A stretch of DNA of 64,000 bases from Lineolata rhizophorae (taxonomy: Eukaryota > Ascomycota > Dothideomycetes > Lineolatales > Lineolataceae). Position 1 is the stretch's first letter; every line of letters begins with the position of its first letter. The notes beneath the pieces were generated by a model that saw nothing but the letters and a program-made list of their open reading frames with translations, did not search any database and was not told the DNA's origin. The position numbers and the translations under genes are program-made. The stretch lies in NCBI GenBank assembly GCA_010093515.1, contig MU001690.1:359916-423915 (forward strand), written 5' to 3'. Of the stretch, positions 46,770 through 57,383 are shown in pieces.

Positions 46770-49184
46770 CTAGTCGGCCTTGATGGCGCTGTTGTAAACC
46801 CGTCAGCTGCACCGCCAGACACCCCACACTTCGCCCGCGGAAGCAACTCACCTGTATATCCTCCTCACGAACGCATAGCTCGCGAGGAAGCCCACCGTCC
46901 CCGTCAGCAGCCCGTAAACGACGCAGGCCAAGCCGCTATAGCTAAAGAACAGCAGTCCGCTCACGAAGCCCTGGACCTTGAGCTTGACGGCGTAGTACCA
47001 GACGCAGTAGGCGAAGACCCAGACGGCGGAGGCGCCGCCGGTGAGGAAGGACCGCCACCACCAGTGGTAGTTCTCGGCGCCGAGCTGGGCGTAGGTGCTC
47101 ACGACGGCCACCTCCACCACCGTCACCAGCAGGATCGTCGACACCACGGCTAGGAAGCCGAAGACGTAGTAGTAGCCCGACTTGTCCTGCCACACGCTCT
47201 TGAAGACGAAGAGCAGCTCCACGAAGATGACGAGGAAAGGTATCAGGCCCGCGATCAGGATCGATCGCAGCCCGCTCGCGTACCACGGCTGCGGCGAGGG
47301 TATCTGCCGCGGCACCGCCGATGTCTTGAGCGGGTGCTCCCACGCGCCCACGTAAACGTAGCCGTACCAGCTCCCGACGTACACGAGTGGTAGCTGGATC
47401 AGCAGCCAGAGCGCGACCAGAGCGACCAGGGTACCAAACGGCAGCGCCGTGCTGCTCGCCTGGGCCCAAACGAACAGATTGAGGACGAAAATGGTGGCGA
47501 AGAGCAGGCCGGGAATCAGCGTGGCCGTGACGAGGCAGTTCTTCTGCCAGCGCTGACCGCCGAACGTCTTGTAGACGCGTCCCGAGAAGTATCCGGAGAA
47601 GACGCCGGCGAATATGAAGAGGGCGACGCCGACGCTGACAAAGCCGCCGCGGTAGCTCGGGTTCAGCACGCCGATGCAGCTCAGGAAGAGCAGGCCGACG
47701 GCCATGAAGATGAGCTGGGTGCCGGACCCGACGAGCGGCGCGAGCAGGCCGCCGTACGCCGGCGGCCGGAATACGTCGCCGTGCACCAGCTTCCAGCCCG
47801 TCATGTCCTCGATGGACTCGTCGTCCGAGGACAGGTCGCCGTCGATGTCCTTGCCGGCCTCGCCGCCACCGAGCGGATCTAACAGTCCGCTGCCCGCCTC
47901 CCCGCTCTTGCGCGGCGACCGCGTCTTGCTGCGGCGTAGCTTGACCTTGCCGTCCTCGAGACCGCTCTCGCGGTAGCCCTTGATGTCGGTGCGGATGGTG
48001 CGAGCGAAAATGACCGCCACGACCGTGGTGAGCAAACCGCAAATCACCAACGAGTTGACGATGGCCAGCCAATGAATCTTCGAGCTGTCTTCCTGGTTGA
48101 CAAAGTACATATCCCAGCGGTTGCCCCATTCGAGTCCTTCCTCCTCGCGGAAATATACCGAATACGTGTACGGAATCGTCAGGGTGGCGCCGTCGCTCTC
48201 GTCACCGCCATCCTGCTCCTCCTCCGGCGGCACGTACGAGGAGTCGGCGTACCGAGGTCCGTCATCGGTGTCGTGCGTCTTGTTGGGCGTGATACGCAAT
48301 TCCATGCCCTCCTGGGGTGACTCCACGTCCGCCGGAAGACCCGTCTCGTTCCTATTGCTAGCCCCGATGCTTTTGCCGTAGACCTCAAAGCCAACAATCA
48401 CCTTCTTGCCGCGCTGGCCATCCTTGCCCGGCGCCGTGTGGTAGCGGATCACGATGGTGAAGTGATTGTTGATGAAGTATCGGGGCCGTCCCGACTCCGA
48501 CGAAAAGTCCGTGTAGCCCATCTTGAAGCCGGCCGCGTAGTACTTGCGCGTCTTGTCCGTCGACACGAACTTGGTGGCACCCGGCAGGTTGTCCACGATC
48601 CACTCGGCCACGTAGCCGTCGCGGACCACCTCGATGGCCTTGCCCAAGCTGGCGCGATCCACCTCCTTGCTGCACAGGTAATGCCCCTCGTCATCGCTGC
48701 CCATGATGAGCTCGTAGTCCGACACCATGATGCGATCACCGCGGAGGACCTCGCCCAAGTTGAGCGAGATGGAGCTGCCCGAGAGCAGGTTGGAGCCGTG
48801 GAAGTTGCGGCCCGAGGGCGGGCAGACGAAAGGTAGCTCGGAATAGGCATATTGCAGCTGCGTGTTGTCCGAGTAGACCTTGTTAACGAGGAGGGGGATG
48901 GGCTCGCCGTCGCTGTAGCTTTTGATGGACCAGCCTGTTTATTTCACACCAATTGCGCGGTCTAAGTGTCAGCAAACAGATCATAGAACACAGTGCAAGC
49001 TTGCTAGGCGCTGTTACGGCACTGCAAATGAAAAAAAGGGACAAGTTCAGAGGGCCAACTCCGTACCGGGAATGTAGAACGCGCGCGCCGCCTCGGCGAA
49101 CAACAGCACGCGCAGCAGAACCATTGCCAGCAGCCCCGCGGCGGGCCGCTCCCGCTGCCTACCATCCATCATGTCGAGCCGCAT
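46770..49184 (-). CDS. TMN2: Transmembrane 9 superfamily (EMP70/TMN) protein
   Basis: Three exons (49184-49067, 48934-46852, 46788-46770) join in phase to 739 residues. Exon 1 encodes a signal peptide ending LLFAEAARA before FYIPGWSIKSY, and the mature protein continues EPIPLLVNKVYSDN, ELPFVCPPSG, SLNLGEVLRGDRI, all hallmarks of EMP70. The lumenal domain (about 40-300) is followed by nine hydrophobic segments, with LVGSGTQLIFMAVGLLFL, PFLVIFVELLFVFKSVW and WWWRSFLTGGASAVWVF among the most conserved. A cytosolic loop after the first segment is Lys/Arg/Ser-rich. The last exon is just 19 nt and supplies the C-terminal AIKAD, the KxD-type Golgi retention ending of TMN proteins. They act in Golgi/endosome trafficking and sorting of membrane proteins. 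Symbol follows closest yeast type and is tentative. Confidence 0.94.
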
Positions 49185-51484
49185 CGTCGCGAGCCGTGGG
49201 AGGCGCTTGGCGTTGTGGAGTGTTGAGGGAAGGACGGGACGGACGGGAGGCAGCGAGGAAGAAGACAAGCTGGTCGGGTGGCCTGAGATCAGATCTTACG
49301 GGATCCGCGCTGCAGGGCACAGCAGGGTCCCGGGGCAGCTGCGGCCAGTTGCACGCAAAAGGGCGGGGCGGGATACTCTAGTGCGCAAGGTACCAGGTGC
49401 AGCAAAGGAAGAAGGAAAAGAAAAGAAAAAAAAAAAGAACGGGCACCGGTCGATGGGGCGAAGCTTCGGCGTGCTGTGGGTTACTCGAGAGAGGCGTGGG
49501 CGTGAGACGGGCTAAGGTACGCGAGGTGCGAAAGGTGTTATTCTCGGTAGCTCGGCGCGGCGCGGACACACGAACTGTCCCCCTGCCACCCCGTCTTGTA
49601 CAGGACCAAGGCACACGATGCGCGCCGCGGCACCACTTGGCCTCAAGGGACGGTGGCTGAGGGGTGAATGTGTGAGAGGATGGGGGGGGGGGGCTGTATG
49701 AGTGCTGAGGAAGGGGGGAGACGGGGGGAGTGGGTCGGCCGAGTAAGAAAAAAGGGCCAGGGCCGCGCGTCGGTCGCAGGCCAGAACAAAACGAGCGGAA
49801 TTGGGCACGGGGCGCCGGCTTGACGGGTTGGGGCGAGGCGGAGTGGAAACGCCTTGAGCAGCCGGTCCCGGGGGGTAGAAGGCGGCAGACGGGAGGCAAG
49901 AAGAGAGGGCCGTGGGCGGGCCACGAGAGACGGGCGAGAGAAGGAACGGAAAGACGGGGGAAGAAGCACGATGAAGCAACGCGCGGTGGAGAGACACGGG
50001 GATTATTGGTCTGGCGACAAGGCGCGACGGGGCCCTCCTCCGTGCTCCGGAACGGGTTGCAGATTGCCCGATGGCATCGGAAAGGGTCTTCCCTCGCCTA
50101 GCGCGCGGCCGGCCCACTCCGTGTACGTGCATTCTACATGCAAACATGCTCGGGACGTACATTGCACATGCGCGCCCGCCCGTCCCGTTATCAAGCCCGG
50201 CGCAGCCCTTGCCGCGTTAAATAACCCGCTTTGATTGTGCCCTCCCTGCTCCCGGCCGTCCGGCGACGCTTCCGCCGCCTCTTGAACATCCCCCGTCCGC
50301 CAGCCGTGTGTCCCCCACCCGTTGCTTAACTGCCGGACGCACCCCCAGAACGCGGCCCCCGACGGCTTGCCAGGCCCGGCTTTGCCAAGGGCTGGACTTG
50401 TCGCCCTGATCGCCCCCGAAATCTCACAGGACGCATCCCGTCCACCGATCGTGGCCGGTCCACCGGTACGCCTGCCTGTAAGCAGACTGGTGTGCGGTAC
50501 GGAGTACGCGCAACGCTCTTGTCAGCGGCCAAGGATCCAGCCGCGTCTGTGTGCCCCCGTGTTGTCCCGTCCGTTGGGTAAGCCAATGGCCGGCGTCGCT
50601 TCTTTCCTGTGGGGGAATCGCGGTCCGATTCCCTCCCTCGGTGCAACCACGGACGGGAGCTTGAATTCTAACGAGCACCACCACCACGTGATGAACCCCA
50701 ACAGGCATTTCGACATGTTACACCCGAGGCCGCACGACGGCATTATCACTATCTAGATCGGTAGACACGTGGAATGCCGAAATCCAAGTTGTATTGCTTC
50801 AACCCAAGGCCTGGTTCCATGCTTACTCCAACAGCTAGCTTGCGCGCCGACCGCTATAAGCGACGCGAGACCCATCGCCTGCCCGTGGCCGTGGAAGGGA
50901 CTACCACGACAACGTCTCATCAACATTAATCAAGACAGAGACTCCGACCTTTCTGCGGTGAGAAGCACAGCCCTGGAAATCCAACAAGCGCCCGACAGGA
51001 GAGAACAGTGTAGCCCCGAGTCGCAGAAAGAAGAACCGATCGCTATCCCTTTTAAGCCCAAGTCCGTGTATGTACCAGCAACTCTCTTTTAAAGACATCA
51101 TCGAGTGAAAACGCAAAATTACCTTGAAAAGGAACAGGAGCAGAAATGAAACTGAGCTTGCCACACATTACTCGAACAGTGAATCAAAGAAGGCGGAAAA
51201 GAGGTCCAAAACGAGTCTCCAGTGACGCCGTCCTCTGCAGTGTATGCGCCTGGCTTTTTGTGCTTTCCCGGAATGAAAATAGCGGTGCATTTTGGCGGCA
51301 CCAAAAGAAAGACCGAAACGTTAGGAAAAGAATATGAACAAGATATTAAATAATAGAAGACACAACCAACTCCGCTACACCCGCTTTGCCCTTCATTTCA
51401 TCCTGAACCCAAGAGCGAGCGGAACCGGAATTGGAATGAAGCAAAAACTAAAGACGGGCAAAGAAGAGCACAACCACTTTTTCC
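49185..51484. other. Long intergenic region, no gene seen
   Basis: 2.3 kb holding the leader of the TMN gene and the 3' flank of the histidine kinase gene. Strongly purine-biased on the plus strand between 49380 and 50000, with a run of 12 G at 49682-49693. Frames here are low-complexity translations. No RNA gene found. Confidence 0.5.
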
Positions 51485-54400
51485 TCATGCGAGCGGCTCA
51501 GCAGGCGGCGACGCACCGCCGCCATCGCCGCCTCTTCCCTCCGCCTCCTCCTCCACCATCTGCTTCTGCAGCGTCACTGGCTGCAGCATTGGCGACGCCG
51601 TCAGCGCCGCCGTAGCCTGCATCGGCGGACTTGGCGGCGAGCTTTTCGGTCCCTGAGGCGGGGACGCGCCGCCATTCATCGGCTGCTTCGCCGCGTCCGT
51701 CTGGGCATCATCATCCGTCGCAGGCGCCTTGTCCGGTACCGCGCTGGCGTTCCCGGCGCCCACGGAGCTACCGCTCACCGGCGCCGTCGCCGCCTTCTTG
51801 ACCTTCCTCTTGCCGCCGCTGCTCCCGATGGCGGCGCCGCTCTTCGGGCTGGCGGGGGGCTCGTGCTCGGCCTCCTCGACCTCGGGGATGGGCGGGCAGT
51901 ACGTCTTGAGGACCTGCTTGAGGGCGGGACGGCGGATGGGCTTAGAGAGGAAGTAGTTCATGCCCGAGTCGAGGCACTCCTTGACGTTGCTCTCCTCGGC
52001 GTAGGCCGTGAGGGCCACGATGGGCGCCGAGAAGCCCGACTGCCGGATCAGCCGCGTGCTCTGCAGCCCATCCAGTTTGGGCATCTGCACGTCCATGAAA
52101 ATGAGGTTGTACGGCTTCGACGTCTTCATGCTTTCCTTCACTAGGTCCAGCGCCTCCTGCCCGTCCTTCGCCACCGTCACGTCATATATGTCCTCGAGCT
52201 TCAGCATCCGTAGCACCACTTCCTGGTTTGTCTTGTTGTCCTCGGCCACGAGCACCCTAACTTTGTCGCCGCGCTTGGTCACCTCCGTCGTCACGTGCTC
52301 GACCCGCTCCATGGCCGACATTTGCGAGTTGGGGCTCTCGAGCGGTGCATTGGAGGCGAAGAAAGGCTGTCGCAGCCCGATCAGTCGTGGCTGCGAATCT
52401 CGGGAGAATGGCGTTGCTTGTGCCGACGAAGAGCTCGGCTGGATTTGGCTTGTTGAACCGCTGGCAACGACTGCAGCGTCCTCTCCGTTTTTGACCTTGC
52501 TTTCCGCACCTTCTTCCGCGCTATTGCGCCTGCTGCCTTCTAGATTTGCGACTGACGAGCTGGCCGTACTGTCTGCGCGTGTTTGAAGGTGTCTCAGCGG
52601 GATGCGCATTGTGAAAGTGCTTCCCCGTCCTTCCTCGCTCTTAAGGGAGATAGAACCCCGCATGAGACTAGCGAGCTGCGAGCAAATACTCAACCCCAGA
52701 CCTGTTCCGCCAAACTTCTTACTGAGGCCTAGGTCACCCTGCACGAAGGGCTCAAAGATGCGCTGCTGCAAGTGATCGGGTATTCCCGGACCCGTGTCCT
52801 CTACCTCAAATTCAAAGCACAGCATCCTTCCCGGCGGGGGACTTGCGCTACGCTCCGAATTCATCACGTGGGCAAAAACGGGCTTGTCGACGGCATTGAT
52901 CTCATTCGCAGTCTCTAGGTGCTTTGGGGTGCTTGTTCCTCGTCCTGTCCCGAGGGATGAGTCGGAACCTGACCCGACACGGTTCGACCGATTGCGTGAG
53001 GGGACCACCGACTGTTGTCTTGATTGCTTTGACTGGAGTGACGATTTACGGCTGCTAGCCTTGTCATCCGCTTCGCCCGTGCAACGGATCGTGACCTTGA
53101 CGGTGCCACCAATGGGAGTGAACTTCAAGCTGTTGGACACAAGATTTATCACAACCTGTAGGATACGATGCTGATCGCCCCAGAGAATCAGATCTTTAAC
53201 ACGACCAACGCCGAAGGGAGCGTACTCGGATCGTTCGGCGGGTCGTTCGGATGGGGCGTCAGCTACGGCGCCGCCAGCGTCGATGACAGCGCCTTCGAAT
53301 GCTACGAGAAGACTAATGCCGCTCTCCTTGGCCTGCTTGTCGAAAATGGCTAGCAGCTGCGTGCTAACGTCGCGTAGCTTGAACTCCCGCTCGTCTAACG
53401 GTAGCTGCTGACCTACTTGATTCTTGCTGCACTCGGAGTTAACACGAAACCATCGTTCACGCAAATCAAAATCATCGCTAGAAAAAACATACCTAAACGT
53501 CAAGAGATCCGTCAAGAGATTCAGGAGCAAGTCTCCGCTTTTGTATATGATCCCTAAGCTTCTCTTCAGCTTGTCCGGATCCTGCTCGCCCATGCACACA
53601 GCGCACATGCCCAGAATGCCGTTCAATGGCGTTTTAAGTTCGTGCGAGATATTCGCAATGAACAGCGTCTTGCTTTCATTTGCCGCCTCGGCTGCTTTCT
53701 TGCTCAACTCGAGCTCCGCCGTGCGCTGCGCGACCCGCTCCTCCAGCTTCTCGTACTGCATCATCAGTTCGTCCACCATCTCGTTGAACGTCGTCGTCAG
53801 GTCCGTCAACTCGTCGTGGATGATGTGCTTGCGGTCTTTCACTTTGCCGGGAATACGGAAGTTGTGTCGTCGGCGTTCCTCGTCGCGCCTCGCGGTGCGT
53901 CGGCGCTTCTGCGACGATGTTCGCCACCGCGTTAGTGTCTGGAAGAGTCCTTCCTTGCGCGCCAGTTCCGGCTCGTCGCCGTCAACGGATCCGGAGCCGA
54001 GTGAGCCGCGGAAGCTATCGTCGTCGGCCGAGCCATCGAGTTCAGTAGGGATGAAAGATTTGCGCGTTGCTTCGCGGAGCCGCCGGATGGGTCGGCTCGA
54101 GTAGTGCGCAATGGGGAACGCGAGTATGAGGGCCCCACCTGCTGTGCCGCAAACGCAAGCGATGAGAATATTACGAAGATCTCGAATAGGGGCCCAAACT
54201 TCGTCGTGGTCTTGCTCGACGAGAACTACCCAATCGCACAAGCCGGTCCTTGGGATGGCATAGCCTACCGCGACGTTAAATCCTTCTTCGTTATTAGTCT
54301 GGATCAAGCTTCCAGCATTATTTGTTGTGTTCCGAGCAACCGTTAGACCTTTCCGCACTGCTGGAAAATCCGCATAGTCGAAGGGCTGTTGATCCGTAGT

Positions 54401-55500
54401 AATGCTGGCATGCCCAGCGTGCCTGCCGGAAGTGTTGTTGGGCGCGAGCTTGAATTCGACTTCAACATCATCTGGAGGCTTCCCTGGTGAGTCGTACATT
54501 ACTCCCGGCGGAAATAAGTTCGTTATATTCGTAGGGCCGATGATCATCGTGACGCCAGAGCTTTCCAGGCCTTCTTCAGCACGAACAACATTCTCGACTA
54601 GCCTCCCATCCATCACCACGGTAACCCAACCAAGAATATCGATGTTCGACGTGTTGTTGACGATCGGCAAAGTAAGTGATAGCAGTGAGAAGGTTTCGTT
54701 TAGTTGCCATGGACCAATCAGAATCGAAGACTCCCGGTTCAGGACTTGGCCATTGTAGCGGGCTTCAGTCACATTATAGGTTTCATTATATGGTGTTTCA
54801 AAGTAAGTGAGGTTAGGGTATAAGTTTGGAGGGTATCCGGGCCCGTCGTCACCTAGGAAGATAGGCGAGCCATCTGAGTTGTTGTAAGGCAATTGGATGG
54901 CCCCATGAAATTTGTTGCCCGTGCCATTGAGCACCGGCTCGTTCCCGGCGAGCCCAGTGTCGTTTTTGGGCCATATCAGCATCTGGATAAGCAGGCCGGT
55001 ATCTGGATCGCCGTCTAATGCCGCCTGAACGTCCTGCTCCGACCGTGTCCAATTCTCATCCGTGTTGTTCCCTTGATTGTACCGGGAGAGTGCGTTCTGG
55101 ATTATGACTCTCGTGGCTACCGATCTTACACTGGCTTCCATAAAAAGCAGGTTGGATGCGAGTTGACCGGCCTTGAGCGAAGCCACTAGTGAGAGTCGGT
55201 CGGTACTGCAGTCGCGTTAGGGATTTGGACCAGGGCCAGTTAACAATGTACCTCAGAAGTGGGGAAAGCGTACCGGATATCGAGCACGAAATTGTAGTTT
55301 GTGACCTAGAGTTAGAGGAAAATCCAGTTAGTTGACTGTGCGGTGCGAGTGCATTGATGCGGTGCGCAAGCAATACGATGGCTCTCAAAGCGGGCTGCAT
55401 CGTCAAAACGTACCCATATCGCAATGCTGATAACCGCAAGGCCTATGAGCGACGATATGAGCACGAGAGCGCCTAGCTGCTCCCGGATGGGAATCCGCAT
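51485..55500 (-). CDS. SLN1: SLN1-type hybrid sensor histidine kinase
   Basis: Four exons (55500-55414, 55305-55274, 55205-53493, 53426-51485) join in phase to about 1257 residues. Exon 2 is a 32-nt microexon (VTNYNFVLDI). The N-terminal MRIPIREQLGALVLI begins the first membrane segment (about 9-29); an extracellular sensor domain with many N-glycosylation sites follows to a second segment (about 386-406), then a HAMP-like linker. The histidine kinase core has H-box FIANISHELKTPLNGI (His about 561), N-box INLVSNSLKFTP, G1 EVEDTGPGIP and G2 GGTGLGLSICSQL. A receiver domain near the C-terminus has VLVAEDNKTNQE and IFMDVQMPKLDG (Asp about 1056). Sln1 feeds Ypd1 and Ssk1 and restrains the Hog1 MAPK at normal osmolarity. 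A 66-nt intron lies in the His-box region and is in frame, so unspliced RNA would still be open. The tail after the receiver is Pro/Ala/Ser-rich. Confidence 0.96.
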
Positions 55501-56598
55501 CTTGACCACCGTTCCGAAGCCCGCCAGCCCGCCTGCTCGCGCTCGGCGGGTCGCGCCGAGGCTTGCAGGTCAGTTGCGCTGTAGCGGCGCCTCGGCGGTC
55601 GGCGGTAGGAAGAAGACAGTCGAGGGAACGAGCGGAGGCGGAAGTGCGGCAGCGGCACCGCAGGCAAAAAGCCGAGCGCGGACGCGGCAGCGCCGGCAGC
55701 GCGAGCGCCGAGAGGGGAGGGCGGGTTTGGATGTCGAGGACGACAGCGCGCTGGCCGCCCATTCCGGGGGCCGCGGTGAGCGCGGGCGGGCCGTTAGGGT
55801 TGGGATGCGGAGCGTACTGCAGGCGTGAAGGCCGGGCTTGGTGTGAGAGAAGGTCTTGGACCGCGCGCGGAGGGACGGGGGTGGTAGAAGGGCGACCGAG
55901 GCACCGGCCGTTCGCTGGGCTTTCCGGCCCTGGGGCAGCTACCCTGCCGTGCCTGCCCAAGCCGGCGGACACAAGTCTTCACCAAGTCTTGCTCCCGCTC
56001 GCTGTGCGACCCGGAAAGGATGGTCCGCGGATCGCCGGCAGCGCCGCGTAGACGGTCACACGGTCTAGCCGGATGCGGGCGTGCCGTGGCGCGGGAGGTG
56101 GGAAACGAAGCTTAAGCTAGAGCCTAGCCAGAAGACTTGCGCGCCGCCGCCAGTCTAGGCCCGGCCGCCCGAGCCGTTTCGGAGCACCCTCCGCGAGCAA
56201 TTGCGATCCCCTGTGAGCATGGAAAAACTCGGACCCGCGCACCTCATTCTTCGCAGGGTTGTTTCACTTGCCGGCACTCCGGCCCGCATGGGTGGGACTT
56301 CAAGATAGCTGTGTGCATGGACGGGTTCGCAGCTACAACAGGAGCTTTTTATTTTATTTTATTTTTTTTCCTTTCCTGCGACTTCTCGAGCGACGAGGCT
56401 CGATTCCCGCATGAAAAGCAATTTGCATTTGGGCCTTGACCGACTTGCGCATAGGCAGCTCTGTCGAGCGTTACAGAGCGTACGGTGGCAAACAGAGTAT
56501 ATTTTGAGGTTGAGGTTGCAAAGTGTAGGTGAACCTGCACTCTGCGATCTATGTACGCTGTGCGCTAGACCGGGGCCGGCATCACTTGGCCCCGAGCG
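55501..56598. other. Upstream region of the histidine kinase gene
   Basis: GC-rich leader and promoter. Frames are Arg/Pro/Ala-rich low-complexity. A T-rich patch (TTTTATTTTATTTTATT) lies at 56348-56370. Confidence 0.5.
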
Positions 56599-57383
56599 TC
56601 ACGGGCTGCTGCTGCCATATATGATATCCACGACAAGTTCGAATACGACCTCTCTAGCCGGAGGCTCCCGCAAACCTTCCTCGTCTCCGTTATCCTCCGC
56701 CGATACCCAATCCTCCCCGTTGTCGTCTGCTAACGGAGGACTCGTCATATCGTAGTCGTCTACCGAGGGAGGATCCTCCTCCGTATTGTCTACTAACATT
56801 GGATCCTCTCCGCCGTTGTCATTGGGAGTATGATGAACGTTGTCATTGGGAGTATGATGAACGTTGTTATTGGGAGTATAATGACCGCTGTGCGCGGGAC
56901 TGGCTTCGCTAATACGGCTGCTGTGTGTACGGTTCCTCGGTGATGTATCTACTTCAAATAGGTTAGCCTGCGCTCTATGTAGTATCTGAAGCTTGAATTC
57001 TAACATCGTTCTTCGCCCGCCCGTGCCTCCATATATTGCCTCGAGCTGGACTGCCTCGAGGTCCTTGCTCCTGTAACCGGCAGCTGCGGCGATGATACTG
57101 GTGCTTTATGTTCAGCTTGCATCGACGAAGCTTGTAGGCGTGTCGTCATCCCGTGGCAGCGAGGCTGAGAACGACGAGGTGGTGGTGGTGGTCTTGTACG
57201 AGGGCGTCCTATTAGTGAAACAGTCCCTGTCTCTTGGATTCTCCTCTCTCGCTGCCGTCGCTTTTGATCGCGTCTCTGCTCTGCCCTGATTGCTCGCCAG
57301 GCGGCAGGATCGGTTCTTAAAAGCGACTGCATTCCTAGGCCTAAAAAAGAAGGTAAGAGCGTGTACGGTAACGGGACAAACAT
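56599..57383 (-). CDS. Disordered repeat-containing hypothetical protein, partial model
   Basis: Two frames can be linked. The right part (to about 57144) reads SLLRTDPAAWRAIRAEQRRD followed by a basic, Arg-rich stretch and ends MTTRLQASSMQAEHKAP. A possible intron (GTATCA donor at about 57098, TCCAG acceptor at about 57042) leads in phase to LEAIYGGTGG, MLEFKLQILHRAQANLFEV, three HHTPNDN-type repeats and an acidic tail rich in Asp, Glu, Asn and Pro, ending IIYGSSSP. A 5' exon is likely: AGGCCTAGG near 57343 is preceded by TTCTTTTTTAG, and an upstream GTAAGATATC donor at about 57434 follows an open frame. No family recognised. Structure and composition suggest a disordered protein, but a chance combination of frames cannot be excluded. 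Confidence 0.33.
56814..56885 (-). repeat. Three tandem 24-nt copies
   Basis: Three consecutive copies of a 24-nt unit (plus-strand CGTTGTCATTGGGAGTATGA plus TGAA) at 56814-56837, 56838-56861 and 56862-56885. The first two are identical and the third differs at three positions. Being a multiple of three, the unit keeps the minus-strand frame and encodes VHHTPNDN-type repeats. Confidence 0.85.

Noticed and set aside
46942-48129. 395-codon frame within the TMN gene
   Set aside because: Same-strand alternative frame of a GC-rich coding exon; Arg-rich with no family pattern.
56375-56415. GGCTCGATTCCCGC, similar to a tRNA B box
   Set aside because: Upstream sequence is a T-rich run without A box or cloverleaf arms.
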